Assembly (NCBI GenBank): GCA_963971535.1
Contig: CAXASK010002033.1
Coordinates: 10,001 to 74,000, forward strand
Direction of reading: 5' to 3'
From: Notolepis coatsorum
Taxonomy: Eukaryota; Chordata; Actinopteri; Aulopiformes; Paralepididae
DNA: 64,000 nucleotides
The notes under the pieces: model-generated
Database searches by the model: none
What the model was told of the DNA's origin: nothing
The model's input: only the letters and a program-made list of their open reading frames with translations
Shown here: one piece after another, positions 47,899 to 59,924 of the stretch
Position numbering within the stretch: the stretch's first letter is position 1
Layout: every line of letters begins with the position of its first letter
Translations under genes and position numbers: made by a program

Positions 47899-49247
47899 AT
47901 GGGTGATCACTTTGGATGTGTTCATTCATCTCATCAGAATGAAAAGGACAAGGGAATGTACCTTGTTGTGTCAGATCTCTGTCGTGTTACATCAGACAGA
48001 GAGCGTTTCCAGAAATCAGATCAATTGCTTATCTTGTTTTGGGAGGTGCTGTCTCAAAACAAAGGCTGGCGCACTGGGTGACGAACTGCTGGGCTCCGTC
48101 ACGTCTGCTCAGTGGCATCACGCTGTGGGGGATAAGACCCCCCCCCCCTCTCTCTTTGATCCACCCATCTTTCCTTCCTACCCCCCTTCCCCACATTTCC
48201 ATCTGTCCCCAAATATGTCACATTCCTTTGACCCCCACCCTTTACAGTTTGTATGTATAAAAGATCGTTCAAGATCCAGTGAGTATGTCTCTCTTCCCGG
48301 GTGTCCTAGCTAAACACTACTTTAGTTCGTTTATTTATTTAGCACATTATAAATTTTTTTTTTAATAAAAAACAGTGTTAGGCCTTGTACAAAGTTCCAC
48401 TCCCATCCCATTGGCCATAAACATATATGAACGAAATACATGTAAACATGGTCTAGAAAATAAACTCAAAACAATATCAGAGACATAAGGCAGACACTAT
48501 AGCGAAACGTCCAGCCTAACTGACTATTTTGTATGGATACTTTGATTGAGTTAATTAATAAACCGTATTAACCAGGTCTCTTTTGACCGAGTAAGTTATT
48601 CAGCTTCGGCTATTTTCCACCACAGTGGTTCTCTCCTTGTCCAAGCATTAGGTTCTACCTCTTTTTTGCATTCCGTGTTGAAGAGTGCGAAGAGATGAAG
48701 GCAAACTTGAGGCAGGTTGATTCAGCGTACCTGGGCACGCGTATAAAGTGGCCTGGTGAGGTATGAGTAGTGTTCTTTTTTCTTCTCTGAGACACTGAGA
48801 AGAAACTTAAGATACACGGTAAACTGTTGATTTAGTACATCACGTGGTTTGAAAATGCCTTTACAGAGACTAAGAATAAGGAAATGATGAGCATAGGCTA
48901 TTTTTTTTCTTTTTTCATCCTTGACAGATGTAATGCAATAATAATAAAAAATAAATTTAAAAGGAGCAAAAGGATAAGCTTCGTTCTGCTTTGCAGAATG
49001 GGAAGTTATACAGTACAGTCAGCATTTTTATCTTGCATGGATTTATGCTTGTGTAGTACATGAGGCTGGATTTACTTGATCAAGCCTCATTTCACTGCAT
49101 TTATATAACATTTATATTTACAACCGATGCCTCAGATTCACCCATTCACTCACAGACTCACACAAAGACGGTGGACCCAACCATGCAAGTAGCCAACCTG
49201 TTAATCGAGATCAGTTGGGGGTTCAGTATTTTGCTTGAGGTTACTTA
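47898..49247. other. Unique non-coding DNA (right arm)
   Basis: Mirror of 33836-35184. No gene recognised. Confidence 0.45.
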
Positions 49248-50395
49248 CGACACTTAGGTAGAACTAGGGTTGAATACGTCTCAGGGGGGGCTATACGACA
49301 CTAGGTGGACCTAGGGTTCAATACGTCTCAGGGGGGACTATAGACACTAGGTGGAACTAGGGTTGAATATGTCTCAGGGGGGACTATACGACACTTAGGT
49401 AGAACTAGGGTTGAATACGTCTCAGGGGGGACTATAGACACTAGATGGAACTAGGGTTGAATACGTCTCAGGGGGGACTATACGATACTAGGTGGAACTA
49501 GGGTTGAATACACCTCAGGGGGGACGATATGACACTAGATGGAACTAGGGTTGAATATACCTCAGGGGGGACTATACGACACTAGATGGAACTAGGGTTG
49601 AATACGTCTCAGGGGGGACTATACGATACTAGGTGGAACTAGGGTTGAATACGTCTCAGGGGGGACTATACGACACTAGATGGAACTAGGGTTGAATACA
49701 CCTCAGGGGGGACGATATGATACTAGATGGAACTAGGGTTGAATACGTCTCAGGGGGGACTATACGATACTAGGTGGAACTAGTGTTGAATACGTCTCAG
49801 GGGGGACTATACGACACTAGATGGAACTAGGGTTGAATACGTCTCAGGGGGGACTATAGACACTAGGTGGAACTAGAGTTGAATACGTCTCAGGGGGGAC
49901 TATAGACACTAGGTGGAACTAGGGTTGAATACGTCTCAGGGGGGACTATAGACACTAGATGGAACTAGGGTTGAATACGTCTCAGGGGGGACTATAGACA
50001 CTAGGTGGAACTAGGGTTGAATACGTCTCAGGGGGGACTATACAACACTAGATGGAACTAGGGTTGAATATGTTTCAGGGGGGACTATAGACACTAGGTG
50101 GAACTAGGGTTGAATATGTCTGAGGGGGGACTATAGACACTAGGTGGAACTAGGGTTGAATATGTCTCAGGGGGGACTATACAACACTAGGTGGAACTAG
50201 GGTTGAATATGTCTCAGGGGGGACTATACGACACTAGGTGGAACTAGGGTTGAACACGTCTCAAGGGGGACTATACGACACTAGGTGGAACTAGGGTTGA
50301 ATACGTCTCAGGGGGGACTATACGACACTAGGTGGAACTAGGGTTGAATATGTCTCAGGGGGGACTATAGACACTAGGTGGAACTAGGGTTGCAC
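49248..50395. repeat. ~47-bp minisatellite (right arm)
   Basis: Mirror of 32686-33835, about 24 units, read here as GGGGGGACTATAGACACTAG then GTGGAACTAGGGTTGAAT. Nearly the same total length as the left array. Confidence 0.95.
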
Positions 50396-50955
50396 ATTTT
50401 ACAAAATGATGCTCAATATCTGTAAATGCTTACTTTGATCTTGAATAGAATTTTGAATATCAAGCTTGTATTGCCAAATTCCGATGATACATAAAACGTT
50501 GATGTTTGAAAAAGGCATGATGCCGCTCAATTCTCTTTTCTCTTTTGCTAGGTTTGATGAATCAGTGAACCAAAGATGGCTTGAGGAACAAGGCGTTATA
50601 TAATCACGTGGGCATGGTTTGAGGAAAATGTTACATCCTGGGTACATGATTGGCTGGCTGTAAATGGCTCCCCCACACATCACAAACACAACGCCACGCC
50701 AAGACAGCTCCATTATGGCGACTGCCATTGTATCTACCGGCACAGCCGCGTCGACTGCCAGCGCGGCGCCCCGGGATCCATTATGACTCGTGTCTATAAT
50801 TTTGGCAAGCACCACAGTCGAAGCATCCACTTCTTTTAATAGGAATCTGTCATTTGTATGATTGGAGTGGGTATCTTATTTCATACAGCCATAACTTGTT
50901 TTTTTGCCTTTCAAAAGAGAAGAGGCTAACCACGTATTTTAGACTATAGGCCAAA
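50396..50955. other. Unique DNA (right arm)
   Basis: Mirror of 32111-32685. The 143-codon minus-strand frame (50399-50830) is not kept in the left arm. Confidence 0.5.
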
Positions 50956-51446
50956 TGTGATGGAACATTTAGTTTACCATGGCATATATAGTTATGTTTA
51001 ATCAATGGCTTTAGATTGAATTAAGCGACTTCAGATCCCTCTCTTCTCTCTTCTCTTACTCATAGTGCATACCGTTTGCTGAAAGGCAATTTCCCCATGA
51101 GAACAGTCAGTCCTGGGACTCTGCACAATACAAGATAGATCTATCGTCTCTACAAACATATCATATCCCACTTATTGATCCATGCTGAAGCTATGTGAGA
51201 AGACAACATGTCAGAGCTACTGATAAACAACTACAAGCCTTGCTGATATTGTGAGAATAGTACAATGATTCAGTAGATGAGTTGCATGTTTTCGATTGAA
51301 CTGCTAGAATCAGCCACATGACTGTCGATGAACCAAGGTCACTGCTATAAAAACTGTGTGTTTGTTTCATTCGGGGGTCCTCCTGCTAGATGGAAGACTA
51401 TTTTCAAATATTAAAAAGCCTGGGAAAAGATCATCTTGAGTATCTT
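50956..51446 (-). repeat. Arm segment with an older copy at 5995-6850 (right arm)
   Basis: Mirror of 31620-32110. Confidence 0.8.
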
Positions 51447-51959
51447 GCTTTTATGCTAAATTCACTCAACCTCTTTAGGGTCCGGGGTTGCTAATCTGAA
51501 TTTCCCTGCGAATTAGGTCCGTCCAGAAGACGAACTTGTGCCGTTGACTAGTTGAACTGTGCTCCATATCCTCCCCCAGAGGAGGTGCTGGGCAGCCCTG
51601 GATGGGAGAAGGGAGCTGAGCAGACGGAGACTAATCAAGGACTTTCAGTACGCGCTCCCAATACAAAGGAGCCTGAGGCCGGGCTGAAATACTCTCAATA
51701 GTCCCAACTTTAGCAAAGCCTTGACCTTCCTGACTCTCAATTCTATTAAAAACAAACACACCAACAAATATCGTACATCACAGCCCCAATTTACGGGGGC
51801 CAATTGAATAGAGAGTCAAAGATGAGGATAGGGATAGAGGAAGGCTAGGCGGGGACTTCTAACATCACCGCCTGGACCTGGACTGTCTCCCACATACCCA
51901 TCTTCCAGATCTGGACCCCACCCGGCATGCCGACCACCTCCAGACAATGAGAAATAGGC
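51447..51959. other. Unique non-coding DNA (right arm)
   Basis: Mirror of 31107-31619. No gene recognised. Confidence 0.4.
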
Positions 51960-52173
51960 CAGGGACCCAGGGCCCCATCCACCCCAATGTCCAATTCATA
52001 CCAGGGACCCAGGGTCCAATCTACCCCAATGTCCAATTCATGCCAGGGACCCAGGGTCCAATCTACCCCAATGTCCAATTCATACCAGGGACCCAGGGTC
52101 CAATCTACCCCAATGTCCAATTCATACCAGGGACCCAGGGTCCAATCTACCCCAATGTCCAATTCATACCAGG
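51960..52173. repeat. 42-bp minisatellite (right arm)
   Basis: Mirror of 30893-31106 with the same number of units. Open frames of 139 (+) and 221 (minus) codons result from the unit length. Confidence 0.93.
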
Positions 52174-52320
52174 GCTGGGAGCTCCGCCACTGGATACTCA
52201 GCCACTGGCACTGAGCCAAGTGCTTGACCCTCCACTTATCGATATAGGCCAAATATTGGACTATATTGCGCAAAGGGTTGAATACTTCAAGGACCTTGCT
52301 CAAAATATGAACATGACAAC

Positions 52321-52517
52321 ACAGGGGCGGCAGTGGCTCGGGAGGAGCAAGGCACTTAACCCCTAACTGCTCCAGAGGAGCAGGTTGGCACCTTGCGTGG
52401 TCGCCTCCGCTGTCAGTGTGTGAATGTGCAAGTGAATGGGTTAAATGTGAGGAACAAATTGTAAAGCGCTTTGGATAAAATATATAAATGCACCCTTTAC
52501 CCTTTACCATTTATAGA
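52321..52517 (-). mobile_element. Dispersed teleost repeat end (right arm)
   Basis: Mirror of 30549-30745. Confidence 0.55.
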
Positions 52518-54827
52518 ACTAACCACACCCACACCATTAGAGAACTAACCACACCCACACCATTAGAGTACTAACCACACCCACACCATTAGAGAACTAA
52601 CCACACCCACACCATTAGAGTACTAACCACACCCACCTATTATAGTACTAACCACACCCACCTATTATAGTACTAACCACACCCACACCATTAGAGTACT
52701 AACCACACCCACCTATTAGAGTACTAACCACACCCACATATTAGAGAACTAACCACACCCACACCATTAGAGTACTAACCACACCCACACCATTAGAGCA
52801 GTAACCACACCCACCTATTAGAGTACTAACCACACCCACACCATTAGAGAACTAACCACACCCACACCATTATAGAACTAACCACACCCACACCATTATA
52901 GCAGTAACCACACCCACACCATTAGAGTACTAACCACACCCACACCATTACAGTACTAACCACACCCACACCATTAGAGCAGTAACCACACCCACATCAT
53001 TACAGTACTAACCACACCCACACCATTAGAGCAGTAACCACACCCACACCATTAGAGCAGTAACCACACCCACACCATTAGAGCAGTAACCACACCCACA
53101 CCATTAGAGCAGTAACCACACCCACACCATTAGAGTACTAACCACACCCACATCATTAGAGCAGTAACCACACCCACACCATTAGAGCAGTAACCACACC
53201 CACACCATTAGAGAACTAACCACACCCACACCATTAGAGCAGTAACCACACCCACATCATTACAGTACTAACCACACCCACACCATTAGAGAACTAACCA
53301 CACCCACACCATTAGAGCAGTAACCACACCCACACCATTAGAGCAGTAACCACACCCACACCATTAGAGCAGTGGTTCCCAAAGTCGGGGTCGCGACCCA
53401 AAGGTGGACCGCGAGTAGCCACGGGTGGGCCGCGAGATGATTTAAAAAAAATAAAATAAAAAATTATTTAAATTTTTTTTTGTCAGGCCACTGAACTTAG
53501 AAGCAGGCCAGGACAGTGTTTCTAGTTGTATTCTAAAATTCTATTCTATTGTATTCTAAAATGTGACTATATGGTTTTATATTAACTTAATAAATAAACA
53601 AAAACGAAAAATCTACTTATTTCAACGAACATTTCAAACTAAATAACAGATTATGCACATAAAACGCTGAAAACAACCGAAGCAACAATAGTATTTTAAT
53701 GAGGCTATTATTATTATCATTATTATTTTGCAACAGGTTAGCCCTCTCATAAATAGCACATATAAATGAATAACTAACTTGAACTAACTTAATAGGATTG
53801 AAGTGATATTTGGCTTAAAAAATCGGTCGCATGGCAAAAAAAAAAAAAAAAAAGCCAGACAATGTGCATTGGGCCGCGGCTCTCTGACGCCTTATTTTCT
53901 GGGCCCCGGCCTGAAAAGTTTGGGAACCCCTGCATTAGAGCAGTAACCACACCCACACCATTAGAGCAGTAACCACACCCACATCATTAGAGAACTAACC
54001 ACACCCACATCATTAGAGAACTAACCACACCCACACCATTATAGTACTAACCACACCCACACCATTAGAGCAGTAACCACACCCACACCATTAGAGTACT
54101 AACCACACCCACACCATTAGAGTACTAACCACACCCACACCATTAGAGTACTAACCACACCCACACCATTAGAGCAGTAACCACACCCACATCATTAGAG
54201 CAGTAACCACACCCACACCATTAGAGCAGTAACCACACCCACACCATTAGAGCAGTAACCACACCCACACCATTATAGAACTAACCACACCCACACCATT
54301 AGAGTACTAACCACACCCACACCATTAGAGCAGTAACCACACCCACATCATTAGAGTACTAACCACACCCACACCATTAGAGCAGTAACCACACCCACAC
54401 CATTAGAGTACTAACCACACCCACACCATTAGAGCAGTAACCACACCCACACCATTAGAGCAGTAACCACACCCACACCATTAGAGCAGTAACCACACCC
54501 ACACCATTAGAGTACTAACCACACCCACACCATTAGAGTACTAACCACACCCACACCATTAGAGCAGTAACCACACCCACACCATTAGAGCAGTAACCAT
54601 ACCCACACCATTAGAGTACTAACCACACCCACACCATTAGAGCAGTAACCACACCCACACCATTAGAGTACTAACCACACCCACACCATTAGAGCAGTAA
54701 CCACACCCACACCATTAGAGTACTAACCACACCCACACCATTAGAGCAGTAACCACACCCACACCATTAGAGCAGTAACCACACCCACACCATTAGAGCA
54801 GTAACCACACCCACATCATTAGAGGGC
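52518..54827. repeat. 26-bp minisatellite (right arm)
   Basis: Mirror of the left array: units of TAACCACACCCACACCATTA plus AGAGCAG, AGAGTAC or AGAGAAC variants. About 32 units lie before and 34 after the hAT MITE at 53370-53932. Variant order broadly follows the left array, with a few unit gains and losses. Confidence 0.96.
53370..53932. mobile_element. hAT-Charlie-like MITE (right arm)
   Basis: 563 bp from CAGTGGTTCCCAAAG to AAGTTTGGGAACCCCTG, with duplication CATTAGAG at 53362-53369 and 53933-53940. Same insertion as 29028-29644 but shorter by ~54 bases, mainly because the left copy's A/T-rich tract (29480-29570) is longer. Confidence 0.9.
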
Positions 54828-55401
54828 AACACCCAAACACAAACACAAATGAGGCCAGTATTGGAACAGGCAAAATGTCAATTATAACCCTATTAGTTCA
54901 GAGAAAACAAATTGAATTGTAGACTCAGGGACCACCCACTCTGTGTTGAAAGCAGCTGAATTGGATCCTCCCCCGTGGCTGAGTGGGAGGACGGTCAAAA
55001 AACCTATTAGCCAGAGGTTTAATGTGTCAAATGGGGAAACCATTGACATTCTTCCCTGATTGCATCAACAGCAACAACGAAAAACTCTCAGCCTGATCCA
55101 GGGAGTGACAAATAGATGGCATTTCACAATATAGATTTCATGTCAGAGTGTTACTTGCATGGTGAATGTTTCAGAAGGCGAAGATGAAGGGTTTAACCCT
55201 TGTGTTGTGTCACTCTTTTACAGGCAATGCACGGTATGCCGCATAATATGGTTGATATTTGCCATTTACCTCTGCTATGATAGATCACATTTATCAATAA
55301 AAGTGCTATAAACCTTTTGGTGATAAAATGTGATGTTTGTAAGAAGATAATCTATTATATGCAAGACGTGAATGGAATAAATCACATTCATCTTGAAAAA
55401 T
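54828..55401. other. Unique non-coding DNA (right arm)
   Basis: Mirror of 27611-28180. No gene recognised. Confidence 0.45.
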
Positions 55402-55582
55402 ATAAATGTACATTTACATTTAGTCATTTAGCTGACGCTTTTATCCAAAGCGACTTACATGTTCTGTACGACAAGACATCAGGAAGGGTACAACTCTATC
55501 AGCTGAGTAACAATGTTCATCAAAGTGTTGCGTGCTACAGTGTAGGTTAGTTTATTAGGACAAGTGCATGACAGTAAGGTTA
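55402..55582 (-). mobile_element. LINE/SINE 3' tail fragment (right arm)
   Basis: Mirror of 27430-27610. The 77-codon frame at 55317-55550 covers it by chance. Confidence 0.75.
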
Positions 55583-55887
55583 GTTAGGGTTGGATATTTA
55601 TTTATTTATATCTTTTTGAAAATAAATGAATGATAAATGAAACAAGATGAAGGCAGACTGTGAAGGTAGCTACACAGTCAACTTTTTCTGTTAAATTCTT
55701 ACCATATTTACTTGTTTTCACCTACAATTTCCACCCTTTGGGGTCCAGTTGTCCCCAGCACCACGTAGTCTATGGTCTGTAATATACATGTGTAGGGGGG
55801 ATGCACAGCGTGCGCTCAATGAAAATGTGTTCTTTTATAGGTCACAGAAAAGGAGCCAAAGCCAACGAGTCTCAAAAGTATTTCTCT

Positions 55888-56372
55888 TTGGTGCGGCTGG
55901 GTGGCGCAGCGGACATTGCGCTCGTCACCAACGCAAGAGACACCGGGTTCGACTCCGGCTGTCTGTGTTGCCTCCGGCTTGGACCAGCCGTCATACTAAC
56001 TCAATTGGCAGAGTTAGCGGGAGGGAAGTCGATGGGTGGTAATCTGGACGTTGTAAACAGCAACTCCTACAGGTCGGTTGGGGGACGCCTGCACAGCAGA
56101 GACAGGAAAATGGCGGGGGCAGTGTGAGCCTCCCACACGTTACACCTCGCCACTGAGAGTCCACGATGGCAGGTGAAAAGATGTGACAGGCTGCCTCCTC
56201 GTGTATCAGAGGGGACATGTGATGCAAGGCTTCTATCCTCCCTACAACCGGCCAGTGGGGGGGCATATGCGAGCAACATTCAAGACATGGGGAGGGGATA
56301 ATTGGCACAGCGGGTAATTGGGATGGGAGAAAAATAGAAAAAGAGGAGAAAAAGTGGATCAAAAAAATAATA
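55888..56372 (+). mobile_element. tRNA-derived SINE, full promoter (right arm)
   Basis: Head GGTGCGGCTGGGTGGCGCAG with A-box TGGCGCAGCGG (about 55899-55920) and B-box GGTTCGACTCC (about 55946-55957), correctly spaced for pol III transcription. A ~400-bp body and an A-rich tail (AAAAAAATAATAAA near 56358) follow. The left-arm copy lacks 27 bases between the boxes. Confidence 0.83.
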
Positions 56373-56709
56373 AACAGGTCCCACAGACCCGACCACCACA
56401 CAAGGCAGAATGGTTCCTAAATGGTTCAGAAACGTTTATGAGAGAGAGAGGCTATTGTACAATGTCCGTAAAAGGTCAGACATAGCGGTTAACATTTTTC
56501 ACGATTCGCTCGAGCGAACCTCACGTCTCACTAAGCAAGCCCAAAAGGTACCGAATGAAAAGCTGTAAATGGCCGAGGTGCCACAGGAGGTCATACACCT
56601 TATTGCCAGTGAACGAACATCGTATTTACAGCAAAATGCTCTGTTCACTTAAATCAAGAAGAAAACCACAAAAAAAATGATCAGACCCTTCAAGCAGTTA
56701 TGCTCACAG
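56373..56709. other. Unique non-coding DNA (right arm)
   Basis: Mirror of about 26330-26640. Includes palindrome TTCGCTCGAGCGAA at 56505-56518. Confidence 0.45.
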
Positions 56710-57061
56710 CTGACTCGCCACAATTAGCTGGCGCACCGCCAACCCTGTGAGCGCCAGAGCAATCCAGTGTGGGGCTCGATGCGTTCAGCTCCACCAAAGT
56801 GGAAGTGAAAGCGACCGCGCGAGGCACAGCAGTTTGAGGGAATCACTGCAGTCTTCAACTCTCTCTCTCTGTTGGGAGCAGCTGTGACTATTCCATGGCC
56901 ATCTCCAAACTGACAGTCGTGATAATGATTAGGTCCGCACGGCAACCTTTAGAGGTTACTGAGAAATCGGAAGATAATGAGCTGTACCCCAAACAATAGA
57001 TACAAATAGAGAAATAAGGGTTTGTGCAAAAATACCAAATAAAAACACAAAACTGTGCATG

Positions 57062-57345
57062 CATGCGCACATAAATCAAATCAAATCAAATCACATCAAA
57101 TGTAGTTGTAAAGCCCAAAATCACAAGGTCAAGCCCCCATGGGCTGTACAAGTCTTCTTGGACAAGTCAAGAAGAAACATCACAATAAATCAAGAACAAA
57201 AAAACACCATCAAATCCAAATATGCGACAGATGAGGAACAACTCACAAAAAACCTAGCAACAGGGAAAAAAGGCACCACAGGCGATGTGGAGGAGAGAAA
57301 CCTCAAATGAGCCCCCCAACTTGGATGTCGGTGATAATATAGTGT
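57062..57345 (-). mobile_element. Diverged LINE 3' end with (TTTGA)n tail
   Basis: AAATCAAATCAAATCAAATC at the + strand start, then CCCATGGGCTGTACAAGTCT and AACAACTCACAAAAAACC. This is a relative of the repeat at 9221-9590 and 63634-64000, clearly more diverged from it than the two arm copies are from each other. Confidence 0.65.
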
Positions 57346-57402
57346 TGCTATGATGGGTGGAGACAGTGGCGGCCGGTGTGAACTACATCTGGGTGGGCGC
57401 GG

Positions 57403-57441
57403 GGGGGGGTGAAGGGGGGGGGGGGGGGGGGGGGGGGGGGG
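57403..57441. repeat. Poly-G run
   Basis: Mostly G for about 39 bases, with a short GTGAAG interruption. Such a tract is prone to sequencing error and can form G-quadruplex. Confidence 0.9.
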
Positions 57442-57669
57442 TTCAAGCGGACAGCTGACCAAGCAAACACTGACTCGACATAACGTTACCCCGTTTCCAA
57501 CGTTAAGTCGAGTTCATTCATACTACACTAGTACACGTATGATCAATCCAATAATGAACACATATGTATATCTTGTCATTTTAAACAAGTTACCATCATT
57601 CATTCACCCATTATGCATCACCTGCGGCGAAATTAAATGTTATAGTTCAACAACAAAACACGCTGTGTT

Positions 57670-57763
57670 GAGAGAGCGAGAGAGAGAGAGCGAGAGAGAG
57701 ATCGAGAGAGAGAGAGAGAGCGAGAAGCGAGAGAGAGATCGAGAGAGAGAGAGAGAGCGAGAG

Positions 57764-57850
<87 letters not shown>
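57670..57850. repeat. (GA)n microsatellite, first duplicate
   Basis: GA run with CGAG and ATCGAG interruptions, longer than its duplicate at 58322-58453 and than the left-arm equivalent at 25999-26106. Confidence 0.95.
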
Positions 57851-57853
<3 letters not shown>

Positions 57854-58321
57854 CATTAACTCACTTTGTTTAGTTGAAACGTGGTCCAGGAGGGCTTGAT
57901 AAAGTGTATATGTCCACTGTCCCACAGTCCCAGACTGTTGATGTATATCCACTGTCCAGACTGCATCCTTCTAGCCATATAGCTTCTAAGACAAACTCTA
58001 ACCTTAACCAACTTTGAAAGAGTGCCTAAGCTTAACCGTCGAAAGAACTTGCCGTCATGCTCTAAGACAAACTCTAACCTTAACCAACTTCGAAGAGTAG
58101 CGGACAGCTGACCAAGCAAACACTGACTCGACATAACGTTACCCCGTTTCCAACGTTAAGTCGAGTTCATTCATACTACACTAGTACACGTATGATCAAT
58201 CCAATAATGAACACATATGTATATCTTGTCATTTTAAACAAGTTACCATTCATTCATTCACCCATTATGCATCACCTGCGGCAAAATTAAATGTTATAGT
58301 TCAACAACAACACACTGTGTT

Positions 58322-58378
58322 GAGAGAGCAAGAGAGAGAGAGCGAGAGAGAGATCGAGAGAGAGAGAGAGAGCGAGAG

Positions 58379-58453
<75 letters not shown>
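58322..58453. repeat. (GA)n microsatellite, second duplicate
   Basis: Second copy of the GA tract within the 653-bp duplication. Confidence 0.95.
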
Positions 58454-58456
<3 letters not shown>

Positions 58457-58606
58457 CATTAACTCACTTTGTTTAGTTGAAACGTGGTCCAGGAGGGCTT
58501 GATAAAGTGTATATGTCCACTGTCCCACAGTCTCAGACTGTTGATGTATATCCACTGTCCAGACTGCATCCAGCTAGCCATATAGCTTCTAAGACAAACT
58601 CTAACC

Positions 58607-58611
58607 TTAAC
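58607..58611. other. Empty BEL/Pao target site
   Basis: TTAAC (GTTAA on the other strand) within CTAACCTTAACCAACTTTG. The left arm has the same site duplicated on both sides of the BEL element. The duplicate unit also has the site at 58004-58008. Confidence 0.88.
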
Positions 58612-58791
58612 CAACTTTGAAAGAGTGCCTAAGCTTAACCGTCGAAAGAACTTGCCGTCATGCTCTAAGACAAACTCTAACCTTAACCAACTTCGAAGAG
58701 TAACTAAGCCTAACCAGTGTAGAAACTGACGTCGGCCAATCAGAGAGCGTCTCCGAGAAATGCGGCTACGGAAAGTATAGACGCTGCTTGC

Positions 58792-58794
58792 TTA
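58792..58794. other. Empty target site of the Harbinger-like MITE
   Basis: TTA within GCTTGCTTAGATGATATAG corresponds to the TAA duplicated around 12929-13975 in the left arm. Confidence 0.88.
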
Positions 58795-58795
58795 G

Positions 58796-59619
58796 ATGAT
58801 ATAGATCGCTTGAAAACGCGCCCGGCTTCCATCATATTACATCATATTTTAACAGCAATGAAACCAGTGCTCGCCCTGCCGTGCGCGATACGAGTCGCCC
58901 AACCTGAGAGCTATAGTTACTAGTGACTTCCTATGAATGAAAAACAATTATTTATATTTGATATATTAACGTTATATTGTGCATTGGAAACACAAACATA
59001 CTTAAAATGAGTAAATATTATTCATGTTTATTTTATTTCTAGGGCTCTAAAAAAAATAAAAAATAAAATAAAATCTTCTTCTCCTATCTTTTAACCAGGG
59101 AGGGTGGCGCTCTAGCGCCCACTATGGACGAACCACCACTGGGTGGAGAATAAAACAGGTGACTAGTTGGTATGTATGTACATGTAATAAAACACATATA
59201 TGTACATGCAATATGTCTATGTGTGTACATATGTCCATGTGTGTGTTTGTTTATATACAGGTATATATGTGTGTGTGCGTCTGTGTCTTTTCTCACATAT
59301 CCTGGTCTGTTCACCCTCCAAAGAGACATGGACACAATTCTGACACATTTGGCTAAAAGAAGGCACAAAGCCTCCCTCTCAAAACTGCACTTTGAACAGA
59401 AACAAGGGGACGTTGCGAAGCAGGACGTGTCAGGCCGGAGGAAGGACTGACGACTCGAGGACTGAGACCCAGACCCAGACCCACAGAGAGACTCAACGAG
59501 GGGGCGTGGGTGGCAGGGCACTGCAGAATGTGAATCCTAAAACTATGCAGAGAAGTGGCACATGACTGTGTGGACTAGCATGACATGACGTGACTGACGT
59601 GGACTGATGAGTCAAGAGA
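58796..59619. other. Unique non-coding DNA (right arm)
   Basis: Mirror of about 12096-12925. No gene recognised. Confidence 0.45.
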
Positions 59620-59669
59620 GGCCTTCAGAGCACAACAACAGCACTGACAACAGCACTGACAACAGCACT

Positions 59670-59700
<31 letters not shown>

Positions 59701-59870
59701 CTAAAACATCACTAACAACATCAATAACAACATCACTAACAACAACAGCACTATCAACAGCCCTAACAACAACACTAACAACAGCACTAAACAGCACTGA
59801 TAGCATCACTAATAACAGCACTAAAACAGCAGTAAAACAGCACTAAAACAGCACTGACAACATCACTAAC
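59620..59870. repeat. AACA-rich degenerate minisatellite (right arm)
   Basis: Mirror of 11862-12095, with AACAACAGCACT and CACTAAAACAGC units and a slightly longer AAC run. Confidence 0.9.
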
Positions 59871-59924
59871 AAACACACATGTATTTTATACTAAGGTGTC
59901 ACACGATGGTCACTTGATAGAAGG

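Larger units (their letters stand above)
56710..57446. other. Right-arm-only segment
   Basis: About 737 bases between GCTCACAG and GCGGACAGCTG. In the left arm (near 26325-26335) these flanks are joined directly. It contains a diverged LINE tail (57062-57345) and a long G run (57403-57441). No inverted-repeat ends or target duplication are visible, so it may be an insertion here, a deletion in the left arm, or part of the local rearrangement that created the tandem duplication. Confidence 0.7.
57447..58752. repeat. 653-bp tandem duplication (right arm)
   Basis: GCGGACAGCTGACCAAGCAA starts at 57447 and again at 58100, and the following ~640 bases repeat, including the GA microsatellite, CTTTATCAAGCCC-type unique sequence and the GTTGGTTAAGG motif. 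The left arm has a single copy (about 25738-26330 plus 14040-14158). The two copies differ in GA-tract length and in a few bases (CCTTCTAGCC versus CCAGCTAGCC). Confidence 0.9.

Noticed and set aside
55888-55965. Functional tRNA gene
   Set aside because: A and B boxes are present, but there is no cloverleaf continuation and it leads into a ~400-bp SINE body.
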